A DNA stretch of 64,000 nucleotides. Source: Paraburkholderia sp. BL23I1N1 (lineage in GTDB: Bacteria > Pseudomonadota > Gammaproteobacteria > Burkholderiales > Burkholderiaceae). The stretch lies in contig NZ_RAPV01000001.1 in NCBI RefSeq assembly GCF_003610295.1, positions 3,100,001-3,164,000 of the forward strand, given 5' to 3'. Made by a program: the position numbers and the translations under genes. Below the pieces are notes generated by a model that was given only the letters and a program-made list of their open reading frames with translations, did not search any database and was not told the origin of the DNA. Each line of letters opens with the position of its first letter. Positions within the stretch are counted from its first letter, which is position 1. This document shows, one piece after another, positions 9,223 to 17,519 of this stretch.

Positions 9223-10590
9223 TCAAACCGCGACTTCCGGCGGCGCTTGGCGGAAACCGCGCGTGATCCAGCCGAGATAGCACAACCCCAGCACAAACCA
9301 CACCGCGCCAAGTTCCAGAGCAGTTTTCTCGAGGCTCACCAGCAGCCAGATATCCGTAATCGCACCGGCCAGCGGAAACAGCAGGCCGCCGATCACGCCC
9401 ATCGCATTCGCACTGCCCTTCGCGTTGAAGAACTGACGGATCACACACAGGTTGACCGCCGTGAACGCGAGGAACGCGCCAAAGTTGATGAACGAGGTCG
9501 ACGTCGCCACATCGAGCTTCAATGCGATCAGACCGATGGCGCCCGCGATTGCGATGTTCAGCGCCGGCGTCTTGAACTTCGGATGCACGAAACCGAAGAG
9601 ACGCCTGGGCAATACTTCATCGCGTCCCATCGCGTACAACAAGCGGCCCACGCTGGCCTGCGCCGAGATGCCCGAAGCGAATTGCGCGAGGATCAGGCCG
9701 GCCAGAAACACCGTCACGAAGATATCGCCGCCCACTTTGCGCGCCACTTCAAAAGCGGCCGAATCCGGGTCCTTGAACACCGCGCCCGGGTGCGCGAGTT
9801 GCACCGTGTATGCGGCGATCACGAAGATCGCGCCGCCGATCAGCGCGATCAGCAGGATGGCGCGCGGCATGGTCTTTTCAGGGGCAATGGTTTCTTCGGT
9901 CAACGTCGACACCGCGTCGAAGCCGAGATACGAATAGGCGGCAATCGCGGCGCCCGCCATCGTCGCCGAGAGCGGCACATGCGGCTTAAAGAACGGCTCG
10001 GCCGAAATCAGACCGCCGGGGCCGGCCGCCGCGGTCACATAGTGGCAGCACAGCACGACGAACAATGCGACGATCGCGAGTTGCACGACCATCAGCACGA
10101 TGTTGAAACGGTTCGCGAGTTCAATGCCGAGAATGTTCAGCGCACTCGTCAACACGATGAACGCAACAATCCAGATCCAGCTCGGAATGCTCGGAAACGC
10201 GGCGCTGAGATACGCGGCGCCGATCAGCCAGATCACCATCGGCAGAAAAAAGTAATCGAGCAAGGTGGCCCAGCCGATCATGAAGCCAAGATGCGGATTG
10301 AAGGATTTGCGCGTGTACGTATAGGCCGAACCCGCCACCGGGAAAAGCCGCGCGAGCTTGCCGTAACTGAGCGCCGTGAACACGATCGCGATCAGGGCAA
10401 TCAGATACGCGAGCGCGGCGGTATCGTTGCTGGCGCTCGCCAGCACGCCGTAAGTGCCATAGACGATCAGCGGCGCCATATAAGCGAGGCCGAATAGCAG
10501 GACTGAAGGCAGGCCGAGCGTACGCTTCAGATGCGCGCTTTGGGACGCGACGGGTGTGCCGGGGCGCTCGGTGGGCGATGTTGGGGTCAT
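9223..10590 (-). CDS. APC-family amino acid/polyamine permease
   Basis: 455-residue inner-membrane transporter of the amino acid-polyamine-organocation superfamily, with about 12 hydrophobic segments. The first segment reads LGLPSVLLFGLAYMAPLIVYGTYG, the conserved APC helix 1 with its unwound glycine region. Further signatures are SYGKLARLFPVAGSAYTY and the TLTEETIAPEKTMPRAI loop. It is close to the putrescine-importer-like (PuuP) branch. It is co-directional with the amidase gene 210 bp upstream, suggesting uptake of an amine, amino acid or amide used by that enzyme. Confidence 0.85.
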   Translation of the reverse strand: MTPTSPTERPGTPVASQSAHLKRTLGLPSVLLFGLAYMAPLIVYGTYGVLASASNDTAALAYLIALIAIVFTALSYGKLARLFPVAGSAYTYTRKSFNPHLGFMIGWATLLDYFFLPMVIWLIGAAYLSAAFPSIPSWIWIVAFIVLTSALNILGIELANRFNIVLMVVQLAIVALFVVLCCHYVTAAAGPGGLISAEPFFKPHVPLSATMAGAAIAAYSYLGFDAVSTLTEETIAPEKTMPRAILLIALIGGAIFVIAAYTVQLAHPGAVFKDPDSAAFEVARKVGGDIFVTVFLAGLILAQFASGISAQASVGRLLYAMGRDEVLPRRLFGFVHPKFKTPALNIAIAGAIGLIALKLDVATSTSFINFGAFLAFTAVNLCVIRQFFNAKGSANAMGVIGGLLFPLAGAITDIWLLVSLEKTALELGAVWFVLGLCYLGWITRGFRQAPPEVAV

Positions 10591-10800
10591 GCTGTGTCTC
10601 CTCTTGCGAATGGGCGAGCTTCGCCGGGGGCGACGTTGAACGCGCCCCGGTCGAGCTTTGTCGATCAGACCTGCTGCTGGAAGCGCGTATGCCGCGCCGA
10701 TGGTTCTTTGCCTGGCTTAGTGCGCGTGGGTGCTTAGGTGCGCTTAGGTACCGTTACGTCCGCCTGCATCTGCGCACCTGCGCACGTACCTGGAGCGCAC

Positions 10801-11637
10801 TTAGCCCCTGCGTATCACGCGCGTACGTTGCCCGTGCTCGCCGTCTTGCGTGGCGAGGTCGAGTCCGATGCGCACGTCATGCAGATAACGATAGTGTTCG
10901 CGCGCGCCTTCGAGACGCGCCGGATCGAGCGTGGTGCGCAGGACCGTTTCTTTCTGCCCGGCATCGCACACCACGTCGCCGAACGGATCGATCAGCGCAG
11001 ATTCGCCGGGGAACGTGAGGTTGTCGTCGCCTGAACCGATACGATTCACGAGCGCCGCGAACATCTGATTCTCCATCGCGCGCGCCACGATCGCGCGGCG
11101 ATGCACCGGCCCGAACGGCTCCATATTGCCGTTGGTCACGATCAGTAGATCAGCGCCGAGCGAGGCGACCGCACGCGCCGTTTCGGGAAATTCGATGTCG
11201 TAGCAGATCAGAATGCCAACGGTCAGACCTTTGAAGCTGCACACTTCGTAACGGTCGCCCGGTTCGAAAACCCCGACGTCCGACGCCCACAGATGCGTCT
11301 TGCGATAGCGCAGCGCGATCTCGCCGCGTTCGTCGACCAGCACCGTCGTGTTGAAAAAGCGGTTACCGTCACGCTCGGCGAGACCCACCGCAACCGCCAC
11401 ACGCGCTTCGCGTGCCGCATTGCGGACGGCGGTGAGCGACGGCCCGTCGATCGGTTCGGCCACGGTGCCGATGGTGTCCCGGGTCGGAAAGCCCGACAGC
11501 GTGGTCTCCGGAAACACGATCAGATCGGTCCCGGGTGTGCGTTGGCCGATGGTTTGCAGCACGCGTTGCACGTTTGCCCCGCCGACGCCCGCCGCGCCGT
11601 CCACGATCGGGATCTGTGCCAGTTCGAGTTGAAGCAT
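10801..11637 (-). CDS. carbon-nitrogen hydrolase (nitrilase superfamily amidase)
   Basis: 278-residue nitrilase-superfamily enzyme. The catalytic Glu-Lys-Cys triad is visible: E in LIVFPETTLSG (about residue 45), K in LRYRKTHLW (about 113) and C in GILICYDIEFPE (about 147). An aliphatic or omega-amidase activity releasing ammonia is likely; the substrate cannot be assigned. Its start is only 17 bp from a periodic array of 8-bp sites (11654-11783) that separates it from a divergent LuxR-type regulator. The permease gene follows downstream. Confidence 0.88.
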   Translation of the reverse strand: MLQLELAQIPIVDGAAGVGGANVQRVLQTIGQRTPGTDLIVFPETTLSGFPTRDTIGTVAEPIDGPSLTAVRNAAREARVAVAVGLAERDGNRFFNTTVLVDERGEIALRYRKTHLWASDVGVFEPGDRYEVCSFKGLTVGILICYDIEFPETARAVASLGADLLIVTNGNMEPFGPVHRRAIVARAMENQMFAALVNRIGSGDDNLTFPGESALIDPFGDVVCDAGQKETVLRTTLDPARLEGAREHYRYLHDVRIGLDLATQDGEHGQRTRVIRRG

Positions 11638-11653
11638 TGTGTCTCCTATGTCG

Positions 11654-11783
11654 ACCAGAGCTAGTGCTTCAGCTGTCGACTAGAGTTGGCGCTTTAGCGC
11701 TTACTCTAGTCCCATGCAAATCACTTACTCTGGTCCCATGCAAAGCTGTCGACCAGAGTTAGTGCCCCAGCACTTACTCTGGT
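11654..11783. promoter_or_regulatory. periodic array of six ACYAGAGT/ACTCTRGT sites
   Basis: Six copies of one octamer occur at 11654 (+), 11679 (+), 11703 (-), 11727 (-), 11752 (+) and 11776 (-), so successive starts are 25, 24, 24, 25 and 24 bp apart. Pairs 11679/11703 and 11752/11776 each form a hairpin with GC-rich inner stems (GCGC-TTTA-GCGC; AGTGC-CCCA-GCACT). Outer stems differ in compensating fashion (CTAGAG/CTCTAG versus CCAGAG/CTCTGG). The array lies between the divergent amidase and LuxR genes. Confidence 0.7.
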
Positions 11784-11912
11784 CCCATTGCCGGTCTGCC
11801 TGGCGTTAAATAGCGGCTGTTGTCAGACGCCCGCGTTTCAGGTTGGGCCTATTATTACCAGACATATTTTTGTTCGTAATCACCCGGCTGGGTTACCCTC
11901 AACGGAGCACGC

Positions 11913-12770
11913 ATGGAACTCGAATGGCGCGACCTGGCCTTTCATCGCGAGATCGGCGCGGTTATCGACGCACTCGACAGCGCGCAATTCTGGACTCGCC
12001 TCACGCGCGCGCTCGAACGCTATGTCGTGTTCGACAACTGGGTCGCCCTGCGCTTCACACCCGGCGTTGCGCCACTAGTGTGCGCCGAATCGCCCACTCC
12101 CGACGGCACCGTGGATGTGATGTTCCAGGACTATCTCGCCGCGCTCTATCAACTCGATCCGTTTTATATCGCCGCGACTGAGAAGCCGGCATCCGGCTTT
12201 GTCACGCTTGCGGATGTCGCGCCCGACAACTTCTCGATGACCGACTACTACCAGCGGTACTTCAGGAAAAACATCGTCGGCGACGAGGTGCATTTCAACT
12301 ACATGATCGATGCGCGGCACACGCTGGCGTTTTCGCTGGGCGCAACGCATCGCTACGGCGAGCGCGATCTCGCGGTGCTCGCGCTTTGCGCGCCATGGGT
12401 GATCGCGCTGTTGCGTCAGCGCTTGCCGTATGAGGGTTTCGACGCGCCGGAGCCGTCCTCGAACGAGGCGGCGACGCAAACAGCAACGGAAGCAGCCATA
12501 GACACAAGCGCCTCCGTGGACACGCCCACCTATGCCGCGCGCTTCGAGCAGGTATCGTCGACGAGCGGTCGCTCGCCACTCACCACGCGCGAAGTCGAGG
12601 TGGCGATGCTGAGCTTGAGCGGATTTTCGACGCGCGCAATCGCGGAGAAACTCACGATTTCGTTCGAGACGGTGCGCGCGCACAAGAAGCACATCTATAC
12701 GAAGCTCAACGTCAACTCGCAATCGGAGTTGTTCGCGCTGTTTTATGAAGCGGGACGCAAAGGAGCATGA
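11913..12770 (+). CDS. LuxR-family transcriptional regulator (solo)
   Basis: 285-residue regulator with a C-terminal LuxR/FixJ-type HTH (about residues 220-278: LTTREVEVAMLSLSGFSTRAIAEKLTISFETVRAHKKHIYTKL in two halves) after an N-terminal region with no receiver or obvious autoinducer signature. Residues 185-205 form a Thr/Ala/Ser-rich linker. There is no luxI nearby. Divergent from the amidase gene, so it probably controls amidase and permease expression, with the amide or amine as a plausible effector. Confidence 0.85.
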   Translation: MELEWRDLAFHREIGAVIDALDSAQFWTRLTRALERYVVFDNWVALRFTPGVAPLVCAESPTPDGTVDVMFQDYLAALYQLDPFYIAATEKPASGFVTLADVAPDNFSMTDYYQRYFRKNIVGDEVHFNYMIDARHTLAFSLGATHRYGERDLAVLALCAPWVIALLRQRLPYEGFDAPEPSSNEAATQTATEAAIDTSASVDTPTYAARFEQVSSTSGRSPLTTREVEVAMLSLSGFSTRAIAEKLTISFETVRAHKKHIYTKLNVNSQSELFALFYEAGRKGA

Positions 12771-12802
12771 CGTCCCCCTCATTTATTTATTGTCGGTGCG
12801 CG

Positions 12803-13537
12803 TCACGAGCCGCACGCGGCGCAACCACTGGCCGCTTCTTCGTAACGATCGTGATGCTTGAGCCAATCGCCCATATTCTTCTTCTCGTCGCGGCCTTTCG
12901 GCGTGACGTCGAACAGCGCATACGTGCTGAGGAACTGCTCGCCACCACGACCGTAGGTGGAATACGTGTGATAGATGTCGCCCGCTTCATCCTTGTAGAA
13001 CACGCTGTGACCGGGTAGCTCGTCGATGCCGACATCCTGTTCGGTGAAATTGTAGAACGCCTCTTTGCTGGCGATCTCTTCCGGCGTAAACGACACGTGA
13101 TAGTCGAAATTGAAATCGCTCTCACTCGACGACACCCACGGAAACTTCCATCCCATGCGTTTCTTGAAGGCCTCGATCTTTGCGAGCGGCCCACGTGAGA
13201 CTGCCACATACGATACGTCGTGATGTTGAAGGTGCGTCAGGATGCCGTCCATGTGATCGGACACGAACGAGCAGCCGAAGCACCCCTCTTCCCAATCCGG
13301 GCCCAACATGAAGTGATAAACGATCAACTGGCTGCGCCCGCCGAACAGATCGGCGAGCGTCTTGCGGCCGTCCGGCGTCTCGAACACGTAAGTCTTCTCG
13401 ACCTTCACCCACGGCAGTGCGCGGCGTTTGCGGGCGAGTTCATCGCCGGCGCGTGTGTACGCTTTCTCTTCAGCGAGTAGCGCCTTGCTTGCGGCAAGCC
13501 ATTCTTCCCTGGTGCCAATCCGGTGTTGCGGGTCCAT
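12803..13537 (-). CDS. DUF899 thioredoxin-like family protein
   Basis: About 244 residues from MDPQHRIGTREEW; ATG at 13537 is chosen because a GGAG sits six bases before it, better placed than for the ATG at 13543. It matches the DUF899 pattern: KVEKTYVFETPDGRKTLADLF, then LIVYHFMLGPDWEEGCFGCSF with a CxxC-like Cys pair, DHMDG, and the end YHTYSTYGRGGEQFLSTYALFDVTPKGRDE. The fold is thioredoxin-like but no physiological function is established. Convergent with the LuxR gene (33-bp gap). Confidence 0.85.
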   Translation of the reverse strand: MDPQHRIGTREEWLAASKALLAEEKAYTRAGDELARKRRALPWVKVEKTYVFETPDGRKTLADLFGGRSQLIVYHFMLGPDWEEGCFGCSFVSDHMDGILTHLQHHDVSYVAVSRGPLAKIEAFKKRMGWKFPWVSSSESDFNFDYHVSFTPEEIASKEAFYNFTEQDVGIDELPGHSVFYKDEAGDIYHTYSTYGRGGEQFLSTYALFDVTPKGRDEKKNMGDWLKHHDRYEEAASGCAACGS

Positions 13538-13590
13538 ATGCATCTCCTTCTCTGCGTCGTGCAGGTTCGATAGAGCAAAGTCCAACGAAT

Positions 13591-14019
13591 TCAGGCGAAG
13601 TAGCGTTCCAGCGAATCGAGGACACCGCTCCAGCCGGATTGGTGGTGGTCGCGCGTTTCTTCGTCGACGAACTGCTCATGCGTGAGCGTCAGCAACGTAC
13701 CGTTGCCGTCCGGGCGCAACAGCACCGTGACGAGCGACTCCTGCTCGGGACTTGAACGCCATGCCCATGTGAACACCAGTTTGGCGTCCGGCACCACCTC
13801 CAGATACTGGCCACTCACCTCGAGTTCCCGGCCGTCCGCCTTCAGATACCTTATCAAGTAGCGCCCGTCCACGCGGGCATTCAGTTCCGCACGGGTCACT
13901 TCGGCATCGGCCGGATGCATCCACTTCATGAGTTGCGCCGCTTCCGTCCAGGCGCGGAAGACTTTGGCGGGCGTGACGTCGAGACGGCGCTGGAGGGTGA
14001 GGCTGGGCTTGGTGGACAT
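13591..14019 (-). CDS. SRPBCC (AHSA1-type) domain protein
   Basis: 142-residue START/SRPBCC-fold protein of the AHSA1 branch: TLQRRLDVTPAKVFRAWTEAAQLMKWM at the start, VDGRYLIRYL and TLLTLTHEQFVDEETRDHHQSGWSGVLDSLERYFA at the end. These small hydrophobic-ligand-binding proteins are commonly cotranscribed with an ArsR regulator, as here. Its start (14019) lies 94 bp inside the end of the ArsR frame, implying translational coupling. Confidence 0.85.
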   Translation of the reverse strand: MSTKPSLTLQRRLDVTPAKVFRAWTEAAQLMKWMHPADAEVTRAELNARVDGRYLIRYLKADGRELEVSGQYLEVVPDAKLVFTWAWRSSPEQESLVTVLLRPDGNGTLLTLTHEQFVDEETRDHHQSGWSGVLDSLERYFA

Positions 14020-14351
14020 GGGGTTTCCTCTTCGACGAAAACGGCCAGACGATCGAGTGATTCGGACCAGAAGCGCTGATAGCGGGTGAGCCACGCCATG
14101 GCTTCCTCCATGGGTCCGGCGGACAGGCGGCACGCCACCGTGCGCCCGGTTTTACTGCGCGTGATCAGACCGGCCTCGGACAATACGTCGAGGTGTTTCA
14201 TCACCGCGGGCAGCGACATCGCAAACGGCTCGGCAAGTTCGCTGACCGACAGATCGCGCAGTCCGGACAGACGCACGAGCAACGCACGCCGCGTCGGATC
14301 GGACAGCGCGGCAAAGGTGCGATCGAGTAACGTTTCATTAAACTTAACCAT
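13926..14351 (-). CDS. ArsR-family transcriptional regulator
   Basis: 141-residue winged-helix repressor: LLDRTFAALSDPTRRALLVRLS, SVSELAEPFAMSLPAVMKHLDVLSEAGLI (recognition helix), and a C-terminal dimerisation helix WLTRYQRFWSESLDRLAVFVEEE. It lacks the CVC metal box, so it is the SRPBCC-associated type rather than a metal sensor. The last about 31 residues (PCPPSPASPSS onward) are low-complexity and overlap the SRPBCC gene; the usual family end is near VEEE. A perfect dyad covers its start codon (autoregulation). Confidence 0.87.
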   Translation of the reverse strand: MVKFNETLLDRTFAALSDPTRRALLVRLSGLRDLSVSELAEPFAMSLPAVMKHLDVLSEAGLITRSKTGRTVACRLSAGPMEEAMAWLTRYQRFWSESLDRLAVFVEEETPCPPSPASPSSAVSTSRPPKSSAPGRKRRNS

Positions 14352-14361
14352 GAGGTTAAGT
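14342..14361. promoter_or_regulatory. ArsR operator-like dyad over the start codon
   Basis: Inverted repeat ACTTAACC-ATGA-GGTTAAGT, 8-bp arms and a 4-bp spacer, which contains the ArsR start codon on the minus strand (14351). ArsR-family repressors bind such short dyads at their own promoters. Confidence 0.65.
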
Positions 14362-14618
14362 ATAGAAACGCACGTGAAGATGTCAAGGACAGGTGCGTGC
14401 TTTTTTCAACGCGAGGAAAGAGACAAAGGGACGAAGGGGACAAAGAGGACGAAAGGGATGCCGCAAAAAAAGATACGCGGCGCATCGCAGATAAAACCCT
14501 GCAACACGCCGCGTCAAGGTGGAGAACAACCGACTACACGTTCAAGCAAAGCGTCAGGAATAGCCCGCCCTGCTCCCGCGTTACTGCAAAAAAATGCGCA
14601 AAACGCTACACGGCAGAA
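14362..14618. other. intergenic region, nothing recognised
   Basis: Purine-rich stretch with degenerate repeats of GACAAAG/GACGAAGG (14410-14455) and A-runs. No gene or hairpin with a T-tract is visible. It separates the ArsR promoter from the end of the permease gene. Confidence 0.4.
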
Positions 14619-16001
14619 TCAGATCGCCCAACCGCCGAGATAGAAGCCGACCAGCACGATAGCGATGGCAACCGTGCCCACGTTCAGCTTGCGATACTCG
14701 CCGCTCACCACGCGACCGATCACCAGTGTCGCGAAGCCGAGCATGATGCCCGTCACGATGTTGGCGGTCAGCACGATGAACACGGCGCACATCAGGCCCG
14801 ACATTGAGTCAACCATGTCGTCCATATGCAGCTTGCTCACGTTCGAGAGCATCAGCAGACCGACGTACATCAGCGCCGGCGCCGTTGCATACGAAGGCAC
14901 GAGACTGGCCAGCGGCGAGAAGAACATCACCACGAGGAACAGCAGACCGACCACGGCCGCGGCCATCCCCGTCTTCGCGCCGGCTGCAACGCCGACCGTC
15001 GATTCGATGTAAGCCGCCGCCGGTGCGCCACCGAGCAGGCCCGAGAAAATCGAGCTCAGCGAATCCGCCGTCAGCGCACGGCCGCCGTTGATGATGCGGC
15101 CGTTTTCGTCGAGTTGACCGGCTTGTCCGGCAACGGCGCGAATCGTACCGGTTGCGTCGAACACAGCCGTCATCACGAGAGCCAGCACGCTAGGCAGGAC
15201 TGCCATCGACAGCGCGCCCTTGATGTCCATCGCGCCGATCAGCGAGGCATGGCCCGGCGCGCTCAGCGACGGCAGTGCGAACACGCCGTGGAACGCCACC
15301 GCCGGATCGATCGCGAGCGAAATCGCCGAGATCGCGACGATCACGATCAGGATCGAACCCGGCACACGACGGCGCACCAGACCGAAGATCGCAGCAAGAC
15401 CCGCCACCGACATGATCGCCGGCAACGCCGTGATGTTGCCCAGTGCCACCGGCAAACCGGCGCCCGGATTCTTCACGACCAGACCCACGTCGTTCGCGGC
15501 GATCAGCAACAGGAACAGGCCGATGCCGATACCCGTGCCGTGCGCGATGCCGGTCGGCAGATTGCGCAGAATCCACGAGCGCACGCCAGTCACCGAGATT
15601 CCCGTGAATACAACGCCCATCAGGAACACCGCGCCGAGCGCGACGTTCGGCTGCAGACCCTTGCCGAGCACCAGACCGAAGGCGGTGAACGCGGTCAGCG
15701 AAATCGCGCAGCCGATCGCGATCGGCAGACGCGCCCAGACGCCCATCAGCAGCGAGCCGAACGCCGTGGTCAGACAGACCGCAACGAACACGGCGGTGGT
15801 GTCGAAGCCCGCTTTGCCGAACATGCCCGGCACGACGAACACGGAATAGACCATCGAGAGGAAGGTCGTGATACCGGCAACGATTTCCGTACGCTGCGAA
15901 CTGCCGCGTGAAGAGATTTCGAAGTAGCGGTCGAGAAAGCCCTTTCCGTCGAATGATTCGGCGCCGACTTCGGAAATCGGTTGGGCGGTGGGTTCCATCA
16001 T
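14619..16001 (-). CDS. NCS2/AzgA-type purine permease
   Basis: 460-residue transporter of the AzgA/PbuG-like NCS2 branch (hypoxanthine/guanine/adenine:H+ symport). ATG at 16001 follows AAGGAGG at an 8-base spacing, so the upstream extension of the frame is rejected. Motifs: [29 protein letters not shown] at the N-terminus, [36 protein letters not shown] and [12 protein letters not shown], all family signatures. About 12-14 membrane segments. The exact purine cannot be deduced. It stands alone, with a 530-bp upstream gap. Confidence 0.9.
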   Translation of the reverse strand: MMEPTAQPISEVGAESFDGKGFLDRYFEISSRGSSQRTEIVAGITTFLSMVYSVFVVPGMFGKAGFDTTAVFVAVCLTTAFGSLLMGVWARLPIAIGCAISLTAFTAFGLVLGKGLQPNVALGAVFLMGVVFTGISVTGVRSWILRNLPTGIAHGTGIGIGLFLLLIAANDVGLVVKNPGAGLPVALGNITALPAIMSVAGLAAIFGLVRRRVPGSILIVIVAISAISLAIDPAVAFHGVFALPSLSAPGHASLIGAMDIKGALSMAVLPSVLALVMTAVFDATGTIRAVAGQAGQLDENGRIINGGRALTADSLSSIFSGLLGGAPAAAYIESTVGVAAGAKTGMAAAVVGLLFLVVMFFSPLASLVPSYATAPALMYVGLLMLSNVSKLHMDDMVDSMSGLMCAVFIVLTANIVTGIMLGFATLVIGRVVSGEYRKLNVGTVAIAIVLVGFYLGGWAI

Positions 16002-16532
16002 GATGGGTGCCTCCTTTATCAGCGTGCTGAAACGGCCCGTATTCCGGCCGCCATCAGGTTCGTCTCGTTGCGTTGATCTAATGTGGTGTGGCAAGGTTTG
16101 AACGTCGGCTTGCGCTGCGTTTCGGACTAATCCGCATGCTCCGTTCTTCTTTTGCTGTCCCGAAATGTAGGCCAACAGGAATATGCCTCCCATCGCATGA
16201 ATGGCATGCCCGACATGTCACGATGCTTATATCGTTTAAGGGACGGCAAACCATGGGGACGCTCCGAGCGTTTACACCTACGGTTTGTCATGAATTTGTG
16301 AAAGGGTTTTGAGGGGTTTGGCGCGCAAAAGCAGGCATTGATGGCGGCCTTCGTCGCGCTCAGAAGCGCGCCATGCGGCATGAACCGTGCGTGGGGAATA
16401 CCTGCCGGAAAGCCTGCAAAACCGGGCCGCCGCGGCGCCGCGGGTTACACTCTGGTCCTTACCCGATATAAAGCGTGCTTAACGGCGGCGGTCCACAGCG
16501 CCCGTTTGCACTGGCCCATGGAGTCCTTCTTG
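16002..16532. other. 530-bp intergenic region between divergent genes
   Basis: Upstream region of both the purine permease (minus) and the PRC-barrel lipoprotein (plus). It must contain both promoters, but no clear operator palindrome, riboswitch or terminator was seen. Confidence 0.4.
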
Positions 16533-17519
16533 ATGAGCGGCGGTTTTTCGCGTCCTGCCTGGCGTCTTCCGATACTTGCTGTGTTCGCGCTATTCGTGCT
16601 GTCCGCGCTGTCCGCGCTGTCCGGTTGCAGCCTGCTGTGGGGCCCGCAGCAGGCGCCGATTGTCGATGCAACCGTGATGCCCGTCGAGCCCGCGAGCGCG
16701 CCTGTGGCCGCCTCCGCGCCGGAACCCGTCGAGACGGAAGCAGCCGAGCCCGAACAGCCGAAGAAGCCCAAAAAGCCCGTCGTCAAGCCACGCAAGGTTG
16801 AACCCCCGCCACCGGTCGCCACACCCGCGCCGCCGCCGCCCGCCCCCCCGCCGCTGATCGTGCTGCGCACGATCGAGCGCAGCGAGGCGCGCACCTTGCT
16901 CGATAGCGAAGTGCAGAAGCCCGACGGCAAGGTCGTGGGCCGCGCGGTCGATATGATCGCCGATGCGAGCGGCAAGCCGCGTGAGATGGTGGTCAATTTG
17001 CAAGGCTTCCTCGGCGTCGGCGACCGCAAGGTCAATTTCCCGTGGAACGCGTTCCGCTTCACGCCGAATACGAAGACCGCGCCGATCACGCTCAACGCGG
17101 CGGCCGTGCCGAGTCCCGCGGCGAAATCCGCTGGCGTGCAGTTGCCGCTGATCGACGCCGACGTCGAGCGTTCGAACGGCGCCAAGGTCGGCCGCGTGAT
17201 CGACGTGCTGATCGACGCCAACGCGCAGCCGCAGGCGGTCGTGCTTGACGTCAACGGCATGGTCAGCACCGAGCGGCGCACGATTGCCGCCAACTGGTCG
17301 GCGCTGCGTTTCGTTACGAAAGACAAGGAGCTGCATCCGCTGATCGATTTGAGCGACGCCCAGATCAACGCCACGCCGCCGTACGCCAGCGACAAGCCGA
17401 TCCGTGCCGTGTCGCCGGCCCCGGTTCCGGCCGCCACGCCGGCGCCTGCTCCCGCTGCTGCGGCGTCTGCCGCACCGGCCACGGCCGCTGCGGGTTCCAA
17501 CACACGGGCGGCCCGATGA
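16533..17519 (+). CDS. PRC-barrel domain lipoprotein with proline-rich stalk
   Basis: 328 residues. ATG at 16533 is 9 bases after GGAG; an ATG at 16518 is the alternative. A lipoprotein signal peptide (LPILAVFALFVLSALSALSGC, cut before Cys near residue 30) is followed by an Ala/Pro/Glu-rich stalk to about residue 110 (PEQPKKPKKPVVKPRKVEPPPP). Two PRC-barrel-like repeats then follow (LDSEVQKPDGKVVGRAVDMI and LIDADVERSNGAKVGRVIDV), and an Ala/Pro tail. It is probably outer-membrane- or periplasm-anchored. The stop overlaps the MFS start (ATGA). Role unknown. Confidence 0.75.
   Translation: MSGGFSRPAWRLPILAVFALFVLSALSALSGCSLLWGPQQAPIVDATVMPVEPASAPVAASAPEPVETEAAEPEQPKKPKKPVVKPRKVEPPPPVATPAPPPPAPPPLIVLRTIERSEARTLLDSEVQKPDGKVVGRAVDMIADASGKPREMVVNLQGFLGVGDRKVNFPWNAFRFTPNTKTAPITLNAAAVPSPAAKSAGVQLPLIDADVERSNGAKVGRVIDVLIDANAQPQAVVLDVNGMVSTERRTIAANWSALRFVTKDKELHPLIDLSDAQINATPPYASDKPIRAVSPAPVPAATPAPAPAAAASAAPATAAAGSNTRAAR

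Noticed and set aside
11654..11783. CRISPR array
   Set aside because: The 8-bp units alternate in orientation and the intervening sequence is itself partly repeated; no cas genes.
14826..15911. Plus-strand frame antisense to the purine permease
   Set aside because: Arg/His/Gln-rich shadow frame without domain or start signals.
16002..16532. Purine riboswitch before the AzgA-like permease
   Set aside because: No three-way junction with the conserved loop sequences was found.
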